Positions 8,681-16,291 of a DNA stretch of 34,862 bases are shown in pieces. Position 1 is the first letter of the stretch; every line of letters starts with the position of its first letter. The stretch is from an uncultured bacterium (GTDB taxonomy: Bacteria; Bacillota; Clostridia; Lachnospirales; Lachnospiraceae), in contig CAJMQE010000039.1 in assembly GCA_905215405.1 (NCBI GenBank), positions 1-34,862 on the forward strand, in the 5' to 3' direction. The notes beneath the pieces were generated by a model that saw nothing but the letters and a program-made list of their open reading frames with translations, did no database searches and was not told the DNA's origin. The position numbers and the translations under genes are program-made.

Positions 8681-8703
8681 TCTTTTCTATCATCTAAAAA
8701 TTT

Positions 8704-10098
8704 CTATTCTACAACAAAACGTTCTACGTCTGTTGTAAGTTCTGTACACGTCTGATTGACTTTTTGCATCTGGTCACTCATCCGCTGCATCTCTTCCTTA
8801 ATTGCAATCGTATTTTGGGCAATATCCGTTGTATTCTGTGCGCCCTCTGTTGATGCCTGACTAACATCATTGACTGCATTGCTAACGCCATCAATAGATG
8901 CCAGTAATTCTTGCGATACTGCACTAAAGTCAGAAATCAGATCATTTACATATTGCGCATCATCATTGTAGGAATCAGCCATTTCTTCGAACTTATCAAA
9001 GCTTCCTGCTACATCTTTGCTTACGAACTGTAACAATTTTTCGGAGTCTTCCGTCAGATTTGTCACTGCCTCTGTGACTTTCTGCGTAACTTCCTGAATA
9101 TTGCCAACTGTATTCGATGACTGCTCTGCAAGATTTCGAATTTCATCCGCAACAACTGCAAATCCTTTTCCTGCTTCGCCTGCTCTGGCAGCTTCAATCG
9201 AAGCATTAAGAGAAAGTAAATTTGTCTGGTTCGAAATATCCATAATCGTTTCTGCCAGCACACCGATCTGCTCCACAACTTTTGCATTTTGTAAGGCAAC
9301 TGTCAGACTTTCTTCAATTTCACTATTCATCTTTCTGGTATGTGCACGCTGCTCCACAACATCGGTCTTTGTCATTTCGGCACGTTTATGAATTTCACTG
9401 ACACGTCCTGCACCATCCTGTGCTCGTTCTGCAATATTTCTTGCTACTGTATCAATTTCCTGTGCCATCACATTTACCTGCTCTGCTGATGCCGCTGTTT
9501 CCTCATTTCCAGCTGCAAGCTGCTGTGTTAAATCTGTAACTTCTCCTACATCTGTAACAACAGTTTCCAGATTCTCTTTTGTCGCACTTACAACACCATC
9601 CAGATTCGTTACCTCTGTCTGAATCTGATGAACAAGTTGATGCATATTGGTCTTGATCTGGTTCAACCCCTGGCCCAGTGCACCAAGCTCATCCAGTCTA
9701 TCCATATTCTGCTCTTTTATATCCTTGGAGAAATCTCCATTAGCAAGCAGAATTGCATATTCCGTATCCTCTTTCACCGTTTTTATAACATCCAAAATAA
9801 TGTAGATCAGATTGATCAATGTCAGAATAAAAAGCACTGTCATAATAATAAAGAATCTGTGTTGTCTTGTATTTTTATCATTATTTAATTTCGTCTTAAA
9901 TTCCTGAATCTGCGCTTTCGTTTCCTGATCGAGCGTCGTGGACTGCTCAACCGTCTCTCCCATAAATGTCATTGCATCTCTTGTAAGATACCCCATTCCC
10001 ACGGTACCACAAAGCAACCCATAACCGCCCATAGCAAATACGTAAATACATAAAATAATTAATTTCACCTTTAACTTGATATTTCTTACTTTTGACAT
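8704..10098 (-). CDS. methyl-accepting chemotaxis protein, minimal periplasmic loop
   Basis: This 464-residue chemoreceptor has membrane helices at about 11-35 and 82-104. They are separated by only about 45 residues, too short for a standard ligand-binding domain. A HAMP-like region follows, then a long coiled signalling domain. Its hairpin tip (SNQTNLLSLNASIEAARAGE) is the highly conserved CheA/CheW contact region. The start MSKVRN follows AGGAGG by about six bases; an upstream in-frame start lacks such a site. It presumably senses membrane, internal or small-loop signals. The second chemotaxis gene lies immediately upstream but has its own terminator, so the two are separate units. Confidence 0.92.
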   Translation of the reverse strand: MSKVRNIKLKVKLIILCIYVFAMGGYGLLCGTVGMGYLTRDAMTFMGETVEQSTTLDQETKAQIQEFKTKLNNDKNTRQHRFFIIMTVLFILTLINLIYIILDVIKTVKEDTEYAILLANGDFSKDIKEQNMDRLDELGALGQGLNQIKTNMHQLVHQIQTEVTNLDGVVSATKENLETVVTDVGEVTDLTQQLAAGNEETAASAEQVNVMAQEIDTVARNIAERAQDGAGRVSEIHKRAEMTKTDVVEQRAHTRKMNSEIEESLTVALQNAKVVEQIGVLAETIMDISNQTNLLSLNASIEAARAGEAGKGFAVVADEIRNLAEQSSNTVGNIQEVTQKVTEAVTNLTEDSEKLLQFVSKDVAGSFDKFEEMADSYNDDAQYVNDLISDFSAVSQELLASIDGVSNAVNDVSQASTEGAQNTTDIAQNTIAIKEEMQRMSDQMQKVNQTCTELTTDVERFVVE

Positions 10099-10181
10099 AA
10101 CGAACCTCCTCAAACTCAATATTTATCCCGGTCTTTTTGTAATTCCTCTCCTCCTTACATATAAATTGTTACCCTAGGAAT

Positions 10182-10211
10182 ATTCTACCATTCTATGGTA
10201 TGTTTTTTCAA
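10182..10211 (-). promoter_or_regulatory. sigma-A-like promoter for the first chemotaxis gene
   Basis: On the minus strand TTGAAA (10211-10206) and TAGAAT (10187-10182) are separated by 18 bases. No sigma-D (flagellar) promoter was seen. Confidence 0.5.
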
Positions 10212-10233
10212 CATCTTTCGACATTATTTAACA

Positions 10234-10279
10234 TAAATAAAAGACGCTATGCCTTCATTTACTGAAAACATGCGTCCTT
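10234..10279 (-). terminator. terminator between the two chemotaxis genes
   Basis: On the minus strand AAGGACGC pairs with GCGTCTTT, extended by ATG/CAT, and a short T-rich tract follows. It lies 30-75 bases after the stop of the gene at 10310-11800. Confidence 0.65.
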
Positions 10280-10309
10280 ATAATAAATTTATAGTTTACA
10301 CTTCCTGGT

Positions 10310-11800
10310 CTATGCATTCTTTTCGCTCAGTTCTCCTGACTGGCTATGCAGTTCCCCCGCATAGGTTACGATATTTTCAAATGCACCATTGAGTTCATCC
10401 AGAAGTTCTGAAATTTCTGTCATACCATTTGAAGTCTGTTCACATTCGCTCTTTGTCAGATCGACTCCTGACTGTACACCAGCCATTTTTTCCCTGAGTT
10501 CCTGCATAAGCTTCTGTGATTCCATAATCTTTTCAATAACACTTCCCTGAAATGCATCTAATTTATCAAAATCCTGTCTTGTTTCTGCAATTGTAGAAAG
10601 GTTATCTGAGATAATATGCTCTGTATGATGTATCGCCTTCATTGAATCTTCTGTATTAGAATTAATTTTTTCTATGATCGTACTAATATTCGCAGAGGAT
10701 TCCCCTGAAAGCTTTGCTAGATTATTAATTTCCGTTGCGACAACAGAAAATCCTCTACCAGCCTCGCCTGCTCTAGCGGCCTCAATTGAAGCGTTCAGTG
10801 CCAGCAGATTTGTCTGTTCTGACACATCATTGATTACCTTAAGCGCCTCTTCGATCTGTCTTGTACTTTCAATCAATTGATTGAAAATCACCTCTGACTG
10901 GTGATTTGAATCCGCAATTTGTCCGACCTTTTCACTTAATTCCCCTATATTATTTCGATTAACTCCGGTTACTTCCTTCATCTGATTTGTCAACTGTACA
11001 ATCGATGCGGAATTTTCAGATGTTTCATTCAGCTTATCATACATTGAGGAAATTGCACGACTGCTCTTCTGTGCATTTTGTGCCATCGTTTTAGCCTTAC
11101 CTGCAATTTCGTTGCCAGTGTTGCTGATTTCTTCTACTGATGCAGTTCCCTGGTTGATATCGTTATACAGATTATTCACTGTCATGTTAATATTCTGTGC
11201 ACTATCCAAAGTTTTCTGATACAACTGATTGACCTTTTTACTTTGTTCCACTGATTGCGCAAAAATTGTCATAGATTTCTTTGTAATACAGATGAAGAGA
11301 TAACCGATCATAATAATCTGCAGTGTAAAGTACACCGCCGTAAATATAGATGATTTTATACTGACCTCAATAGTATATCCAGGATATAATCTGACGATCA
11401 AAAATCCAGCTATTATAACCAATAGAATCTTGATTCCCATCAGTCTCTTTACCTGCTTTTCATCAAAATACAATCCAGAAATAGCAAAGGATAACACCCA
11501 CATCATAGATGCATATAGCCAGGAACTTGTAAATACAGCCAGTGTTACAAATTCAAGGCACACAAAAGCAATCTTTACAAAGCACTTCTGCTCTGCACTG
11601 AATTTATAGTACAATATTGGGATCAAACATACTGGAATTCCAGCCGCCAGCAGATAATATTTAGGTGCGAGCTGAAATCCATGTTTACACGCTACAAAGA
11701 TAAAGTCCACAATCAATAAAAAAAGTCCTATCTTAAATGCCTTAAGAACCAACCGATCCGACTCTTTTTTACTCTTCTCTATTATTTCATTTTTCGTCAT
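10310..11800 (-). CDS. methyl-accepting chemotaxis protein with multi-helix membrane domain
   Basis: This is a 496-residue chemoreceptor. Its first 175 residues hold about six hydrophobic helices with very short loops, instead of the usual two helices around a periplasmic sensor. No HAMP domain is obvious. The signalling domain carries the conserved tip SEQTNLLALNASIEAARAGE. Such receptors may sense through the membrane domain itself, although the ligand cannot be read from sequence. The ATG at 11800 follows GAGAGGAAAA; the longer frame to 11839 lacks a site. Together with its neighbour it interrupts the secDF-recJ order. Confidence 0.9.
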   Translation of the reverse strand: MTKNEIIEKSKKESDRLVLKAFKIGLFLLIVDFIFVACKHGFQLAPKYYLLAAGIPVCLIPILYYKFSAEQKCFVKIAFVCLEFVTLAVFTSSWLYASMMWVLSFAISGLYFDEKQVKRLMGIKILLVIIAGFLIVRLYPGYTIEVSIKSSIFTAVYFTLQIIMIGYLFICITKKSMTIFAQSVEQSKKVNQLYQKTLDSAQNINMTVNNLYNDINQGTASVEEISNTGNEIAGKAKTMAQNAQKSSRAISSMYDKLNETSENSASIVQLTNQMKEVTGVNRNNIGELSEKVGQIADSNHQSEVIFNQLIESTRQIEEALKVINDVSEQTNLLALNASIEAARAGEAGRGFSVVATEINNLAKLSGESSANISTIIEKINSNTEDSMKAIHHTEHIISDNLSTIAETRQDFDKLDAFQGSVIEKIMESQKLMQELREKMAGVQSGVDLTKSECEQTSNGMTEISELLDELNGAFENIVTYAGELHSQSGELSEKNA

Positions 11801-11889
11801 ATTTTTTCCTCTCTGCAGATTGCTCTGCAAACACTCCAATAGGAATGAGATCTAGAATAATTTTCCTTTTTCTACCAATTCCAATGTAC

Positions 11890-11918
11890 AATATAACATT
11901 TATTCGGTCACGTTTCAA
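11890..11918 (-). promoter_or_regulatory. sigma-A promoter for the second chemotaxis gene
   Basis: On the minus strand TTGAAA (11918-11913) and TATATT (11895-11890) are separated by 17 bases. This gives a leader of about 80 bases before the ATG at 11800. Confidence 0.65.
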
Positions 11919-12060
11919 CATATTTTGCAAATTAGATAGTTGATTTTTACAGAAGTGGCCATTTTTCGCACACAACTGTAAATGAGCCGATCGCGGGATT
12001 AAAAAATGCTATCCCTACGCTGATTTTGACTACTCAGATTTTAACTGTTCTGGACGAATC

Positions 12061-12229
12061 TAATCTGTGCATACCTAATTGGATCAAATCTAAGCCATCC
12101 AATCTAATCCGATCTCACCCTAATACGTTCTATCCTAATCTGAGCCGATCTCCCCTTATCTTGTCCCATCTAATCTATTCTGGTCTTTATGGACTAATAT
12201 CCCTAATCTTATCTACTCTGCCTAGTAGA
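12061..12229. repeat. degenerate ~15-bp pyrimidine-rich repeat array
   Basis: The plus strand shows about ten units beginning TAATC or a near variant and ending in ATC or CC. Several successive units are 14-16 bases long; others are expanded or shortened. It lies between the secDF terminator and the promoter of the chemotaxis gene. The surrounding gene-free stretch (11801-12353) otherwise holds only that promoter and terminator. A plus-strand open frame through the array exists because 15 is a multiple of three, and it has no gene-like features. Confidence 0.65.
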
Positions 12230-12253
12230 TCGCTAAATGTATATAGAAAACAA

Positions 12254-12319
12254 CAAAAAAGAACTACGATCTGATGACAACTTTCTGTATTGAAAGTCAC
12301 CATCAAATCTGTAGTTCTT
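12254..12319 (-). terminator. rho-independent terminator after secDF
   Basis: On the minus strand AAGAACTAC pairs with GTAGTTCTT, and the stem continues inward with a one-base bulge (GATTTGATG/CATCAGATC). An inner ACTTTC/GAAAGT hairpin caps it and a TTTTTT run follows. Confidence 0.85.
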
Positions 12320-12353
12320 AATTAGTCCTATATTTTATGAGCAAGTCAAGCGA

Positions 12354-14555
12354 TTACTTTGCAGTTACTTTCTTTGCTTTTTTTCTTAAAGAGTAGCTTC
12401 TCATTGTATACCAGAGACCACCTGTAATACAGATTGATGAATATGCACCACAGATAATGCCGACCATAAGTGGAAGAGCAAATTCTCTGATTGATGAAAC
12501 ACCAAATACAAACAGTGTGAACAGCATAATAAATGTTGTCAGTGATGTATTTACAGTTCTAGTCAGTGTATAAGTAATACATGAGTTAACAAGTTCCTTA
12601 ATATCTGTCTTATCCGTAGCAGTCTTTAAATTTTCTCTGATACGGTCGAAGATAATGATTGTACCATTGATTGAGTAACCAACAATAGTCAGCATACATG
12701 CAATAAATGTACCACCAACAGATACTCTTGCGACTGCATAGAAACCAAGTACGACTAATACATCATGTAACAATGCAATAACGGCACTGGTCGCGAACTT
12801 AATATCCTTAAATCTGAACCAGATATAGATCAACATACAGATTGTAGCAAGGATTACTGCAATCACAGCATCTCTCTGCATTTCATTACTTACTGTTGAG
12901 CTGATACTTTCTGCAGTGATCTTTTCAGCATCGATCTGGAAATTTTCTTCAAGTGCTTTGTTCAATGCTTCTCTTGTTTCAAGATCCAGTTCCTTTGTCT
13001 TAAAGATTACCTGTGTACTATCATTTACTTTCTGCTGCTGTACATTGGTATCACCGATCGCATCTCTGATTACAGGAATTACTGTCGCATCAATATCACT
13101 CTGTGACAGATCTTCATTAAATGTAACTGTTGTAGATGTACCACCAACGAATTCAAGGCTGTAATTGAGCATCTTGTTACCAGATGCACCATTGAATACC
13201 ATGATGCCAAGTCCACACAGGATCACGATAGAAGAAATGACCATGCAGATATTCTTCTTACTTAAGAAATCAAATGACTTCTTGTGGACCGTACGACCAT
13301 AAAGCTTTGGATTTGTAAGGCCAAAGTTAAGGAATAACTTCATAACGATCTTTGATACAACAAGTGCTGTGAACATAGATACGATAATACCTAATGCAAG
13401 TGTCTGGGCAAATCCCTTAACACTACCTGAACCTTTAATGCCAAGTACTGCTGCCGCGATCAGTGTTGTGATGTTACCATCGACAATTGCTGATAACGCT
13501 TTTGAATAACCAAGTTTTACAGCATTTTCAACTGTCTTGCCTGCACCGATTTCTTCTCTGATACGGGAATAGATAATGACATTCGCATCAACCGCCATAC
13601 CAATTGAAAGAACGATACCGGCTATACCTGGCAAGGTAAGTGTTATTTCATATACACTGATCAGAATAACTGACATTGCCACATAGATGATCAGTGAAAT
13701 AGTTGCTACAACACCTGGAAGTCTGTAAACAACAATCATAAATGCACATAAAAGAATCAAACCAAGAAGTGCTGCCATAAGGCTTGTGTTGATTGCTTCC
13801 TGTCCAAGTTTTGCACCTACTACATTAGAACGAACTTCTTTTAATTCCAGAGGAATAGAACCGATTCTGATGTATGTTGCAAGGTTGTCCGCATCTTCAT
13901 AAGAAGAGATCTTATTGATAACTGCGCTACCACCTGTAATTTCCTGTTCAACTGTTGGATAACTTACTACTTTACCATCGTATACAATATAAATGATACT
14001 TCCGATATTTGCTGCTGTAGCGTCAGCGAATTTTGTTGCACCATCGTCTGTAAACTCAAGCTGTACACCATACTGATCAGTCGTTGTACTAGATGAATCC
14101 TTGTATGCAGATGCTGTCTTAATATCAGAACCTGTCAGAAGAGCTGTATAATCATCGCCAGCTACTTTTGCCTGATATCCTGTAGAATCAAGGAATTCCA
14201 GAGAACCTGGAGTACCAAGTTCTTCAAGAATAGAGTTTGCATCTGTTACATCTGGGATTTCGACATTAATTCTGTCAGAACCTTCTTTGTATACTTCTGC
14301 TTCTGTACTGTATGTTTCCACACGTTTCTGAAGCTTGTACACTGTATCTGTTAAATCCTGTTCACTAGGATTTTCCTCTACTGTCTGATAGGTAATACTA
14401 ACACCGCCTGCGAGGTCAAGTCCCAGCTTGATGTCTGATGCGCTGCCGGAATGACTTTCATCGCCAATTCCAAAGTATGCAATAGTTGAAAAACCAACGA
14501 GCATTGCAACTATGAGAATCGAATAAATAATTTTCTTCTTCAAATCATACTTCAT
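12354..14555 (-). CDS. secDF: protein translocase subunit SecDF (fused)
   Basis: SecD and SecF work with SecYEG, using the proton gradient to help pull exported proteins across the membrane. Here both are one 733-residue protein, as in many Firmicutes. The SecD half has the first helix, the LGLDLAGGVSI motif near residue 43, an extracytoplasmic domain, and AVDANVIIYSRIREE in the membrane part. The SecF half has LEFVGGTSTTV and VGYSINGTIIIFDRIREN. The length is normal. The start follows GGAGGAG. It begins 24 bases after the SCIFF maturase stop, so the two are probably cotranscribed. Confidence 0.96.
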   Translation of the reverse strand: MKYDLKKKIIYSILIVAMLVGFSTIAYFGIGDESHSGSASDIKLGLDLAGGVSITYQTVEENPSEQDLTDTVYKLQKRVETYSTEAEVYKEGSDRINVEIPDVTDANSILEELGTPGSLEFLDSTGYQAKVAGDDYTALLTGSDIKTASAYKDSSSTTTDQYGVQLEFTDDGATKFADATAANIGSIIYIVYDGKVVSYPTVEQEITGGSAVINKISSYEDADNLATYIRIGSIPLELKEVRSNVVGAKLGQEAINTSLMAALLGLILLCAFMIVVYRLPGVVATISLIIYVAMSVILISVYEITLTLPGIAGIVLSIGMAVDANVIIYSRIREEIGAGKTVENAVKLGYSKALSAIVDGNITTLIAAAVLGIKGSGSVKGFAQTLALGIIVSMFTALVVSKIVMKLFLNFGLTNPKLYGRTVHKKSFDFLSKKNICMVISSIVILCGLGIMVFNGASGNKMLNYSLEFVGGTSTTVTFNEDLSQSDIDATVIPVIRDAIGDTNVQQQKVNDSTQVIFKTKELDLETREALNKALEENFQIDAEKITAESISSTVSNEMQRDAVIAVILATICMLIYIWFRFKDIKFATSAVIALLHDVLVVLGFYAVARVSVGGTFIACMLTIVGYSINGTIIIFDRIRENLKTATDKTDIKELVNSCITYTLTRTVNTSLTTFIMLFTLFVFGVSSIREFALPLMVGIICGAYSSICITGGLWYTMRSYSLRKKAKKVTAK

Positions 14556-14579
14556 GTTAATCTACTCCTCCATATAGTC

Positions 14580-15941
14580 CTAGTCCTGTGCCAAAGCTGT
14601 CTTGATCATAATTGCACATTCAACCCTTTTTCTTTGCAATTCACACCCAATGTCATAAGCGTCATTGATATCGCCATGGAAATTATAAGAATTTGCTGCA
14701 CATCCACCGCTACAATAGAATTTTGCAAAACAATCCTTACATTTTTTCTTTGTATATACGTTAGAACATCTGAATTTTTCTCTGATGTCGTTTCTAACGA
14801 TACCCTCATCAACATTACCCATAATGAACTGTTCCTGTCCAACGAACTGATGACAAGGATAAAAATCACCCCAAGGTGTTACTGCCAGATATTCACATCC
14901 TGAACCACATCCAGAAAGTCTCTTTGCAACACATGGACCACCATTTAAGTCAATCATAAAGTGGAAGAAGTTGAAACCGTTGCCGGCTTTCTTTCTCTTG
15001 ACCATTTCTGCTGCCAGTTTATCGTATTCTTCAAGAATCTGAGGAATATCTTCTTCTCTGATTGCATAAGGTTCTTCTGGCTGAGCAACAACAGGTTCAA
15101 CAGAGATCTGTTCAAATCCTTCGTCAGCAAAATGAAGAACATCCTTTGAGAAGTCAAGATTGTTATGTGTAAATGTTCCTCTTACGTAATAATTGTTCTG
15201 ATTACGGCTCTCCGCAACCTTTTTGAACTTAGGCATAATAATGTCATAGCTGCTGCCATGATTATTTCTTGTAGGTCTCATACGGTCATTTACTTCTTTA
15301 CGACCATCGATACTAAGAACGATATTGCCCATTTCTTTATTTACAAATTCAAGCATTTCTTCATTGAGAAGAATACCATTTGTTGTCAGTGTAAATCTGA
15401 ATTTCTTGTTGTTTGCTTCTTCCAGACTTCTACCATATTCTGTAAGCTGCTTTACAACTTCCCAGTTCATAGTTGGCTCACCGCCAAAGAAATCCACTTC
15501 CAGATTTCTTCTTGTTCCTGAATTAGCTACTAAGAAGTCAAGTGCCTTCTTACCAACTTCAAAGCTCATAAGAGCTCTTCTGCCATGATATTCGCCTTCT
15601 TCTGCAAAACAGTATTTACATGCAAGGTTACAGTCATGTGCAATATGCAGACATAATGCCTTTACGACTGGCTGTCTGTTCTTTGTAATATCTTCTATGT
15701 AATCTTCATATATATCGTCTGTAAAAAGCATTCCTGCTTCTTTCAGTTCGTTAATCTCATCACAGGCTTCTCTGAGATCTGCTTCTGTGTATTTATCTTT
15801 TAACTGATCAACAATCTGATCTACTGTGTTTTCCTCAAACAGAGGTACGATGTCGTATACGATTTCATCAACAGCATGAACGGAACCACTGTTAACATCA
15901 AGTAATATATTATATCCGTTATTTTTGTACTGGTGTACCAT
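14580..15941 (-). CDS. SCIFF peptide radical SAM maturase (thioether-forming)
   Basis: This 453-residue protein is the partner enzyme of the SCIFF peptide (CteB/Tte1186-like). It uses S-adenosylmethionine and iron-sulfur clusters to link cysteine sulfurs to backbone alpha-carbons of threonines in the precursor. An N-terminal peptide-recognition region (about 1-85) precedes the cluster motif CNLACKYC (Cys104, Cys108, Cys111). The C-terminal part has a cysteine-rich SPASM/twitch region with many Cys, including CGSGC, YPCHQF, KKCKDCF and YCSGGCAANS. It lies just downstream of its substrate gene, across a terminator-like hairpin, and just upstream of secDF. The start ATG follows AAAGG. Confidence 0.95.
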   Translation of the reverse strand: MVHQYKNNGYNILLDVNSGSVHAVDEIVYDIVPLFEENTVDQIVDQLKDKYTEADLREACDEINELKEAGMLFTDDIYEDYIEDITKNRQPVVKALCLHIAHDCNLACKYCFAEEGEYHGRRALMSFEVGKKALDFLVANSGTRRNLEVDFFGGEPTMNWEVVKQLTEYGRSLEEANNKKFRFTLTTNGILLNEEMLEFVNKEMGNIVLSIDGRKEVNDRMRPTRNNHGSSYDIIMPKFKKVAESRNQNNYYVRGTFTHNNLDFSKDVLHFADEGFEQISVEPVVAQPEEPYAIREEDIPQILEEYDKLAAEMVKRKKAGNGFNFFHFMIDLNGGPCVAKRLSGCGSGCEYLAVTPWGDFYPCHQFVGQEQFIMGNVDEGIVRNDIREKFRCSNVYTKKKCKDCFAKFYCSGGCAANSYNFHGDINDAYDIGCELQRKRVECAIMIKTALAQD

Positions 15942-15961
15942 TTTCTTTGTTACCTTTCATT

Positions 15962-16007
15962 AAAAAATTAATAAGAGAGTGTTGACTACTGCTTAACACT
16001 CTCTTAT
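15962..16007 (-). terminator. intercistronic terminator/attenuator between SCIFF precursor and maturase
   Basis: A perfect 13-bp stem (ATAAGAGAGTGTT with its complement) has an 11-base loop. On the minus strand it is followed by AATTTTTTAA. It starts within ten bases of the precursor stop. Partial readthrough would give much precursor and little enzyme. Confidence 0.8.
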
Positions 16008-16012
16008 AAAAA

Positions 16013-16159
16013 TTAGTTATTTTTGTTTTCGCAGCTCTGATTACCTACTGTACAAGATGTTTTACATGCTGACTGGCATGAAGTCTGACATTCGCCACAT
16101 CCGCCATGTTTCATTGTATCTTTCAAAACGCGATTACTGATTGTTTTAATATGTTTCAC
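16013..16159 (-). CDS. SCIFF (six-cysteines-in-forty-five) precursor peptide
   Basis: This 48-codon gene starts with GTG at 16159-16157, behind a strong AGGAGGT site. The translated start is MKHIKTISNR and the tail is SCENKNN. Six cysteines fall at positions 21, 24, 28, 32, 36 and 43, with threonines and serines between them as expected for thioether cross-linking. The leader region KHIKTI is characteristic of this clostridial ranthipeptide family. Its biological role in the family is not settled. It has its own consensus promoter and the cognate radical SAM enzyme follows. It is too short for ordinary gene calling and could be missed. Confidence 0.95.
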   Translation of the reverse strand: MKHIKTISNRVLKDTMKHGGCGECQTSCQSACKTSCTVGNQSCENKNN

Positions 16160-16191
16160 AACGATACCTCCTATGTTCATAAACTCTCCTA

Positions 16192-16220
16192 ATTATAGCA
16201 TACAAGTTACAGAATATCAA
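16192..16220 (-). promoter_or_regulatory. sigma-A promoter for the SCIFF operon
   Basis: On the minus strand TTGATA (16220-16215) and a perfect TATAAT (16197-16192) are separated by 17 bases. The -10 is extended (TGCTATAAT). The GTG start lies about 33 bases downstream of the -10, so the leader is short and expression is likely strong. Confidence 0.8.
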
Positions 16221-16291
16221 AACATTTTTGTATAATTTTGTAAGGAGACTCTCTCATACGAGTAAGTTCGTACTAACGGAATACGACTCTC

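Noticed and set aside
10099..12000. Sigma-D (flagellar) promoters for the chemotaxis genes
   Set aside because: I looked for TAAA-N15-GCCGATAA-like sites upstream of both and found none; sigma-A-type boxes fit better.
12026..12274. Plus-strand 82-codon open frame
   Set aside because: It spans the 15-bp degenerate repeats, whose period keeps the frame open, and runs into the secDF terminator; no start site or protein-like composition.
15165..15521. 118-codon frame antisense to the SCIFF maturase
   Set aside because: The maturase on the other strand has clear motifs throughout; the antisense product is Phe/Ile-rich with no family features or ribosome site.
16222..16291. Terminator between the GH106-like gene and the SCIFF promoter
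   Set aside because: Only a weak AGGAGA/TCTCCT pairing and a short TACGA/TCGTA stem are present, without a T run.
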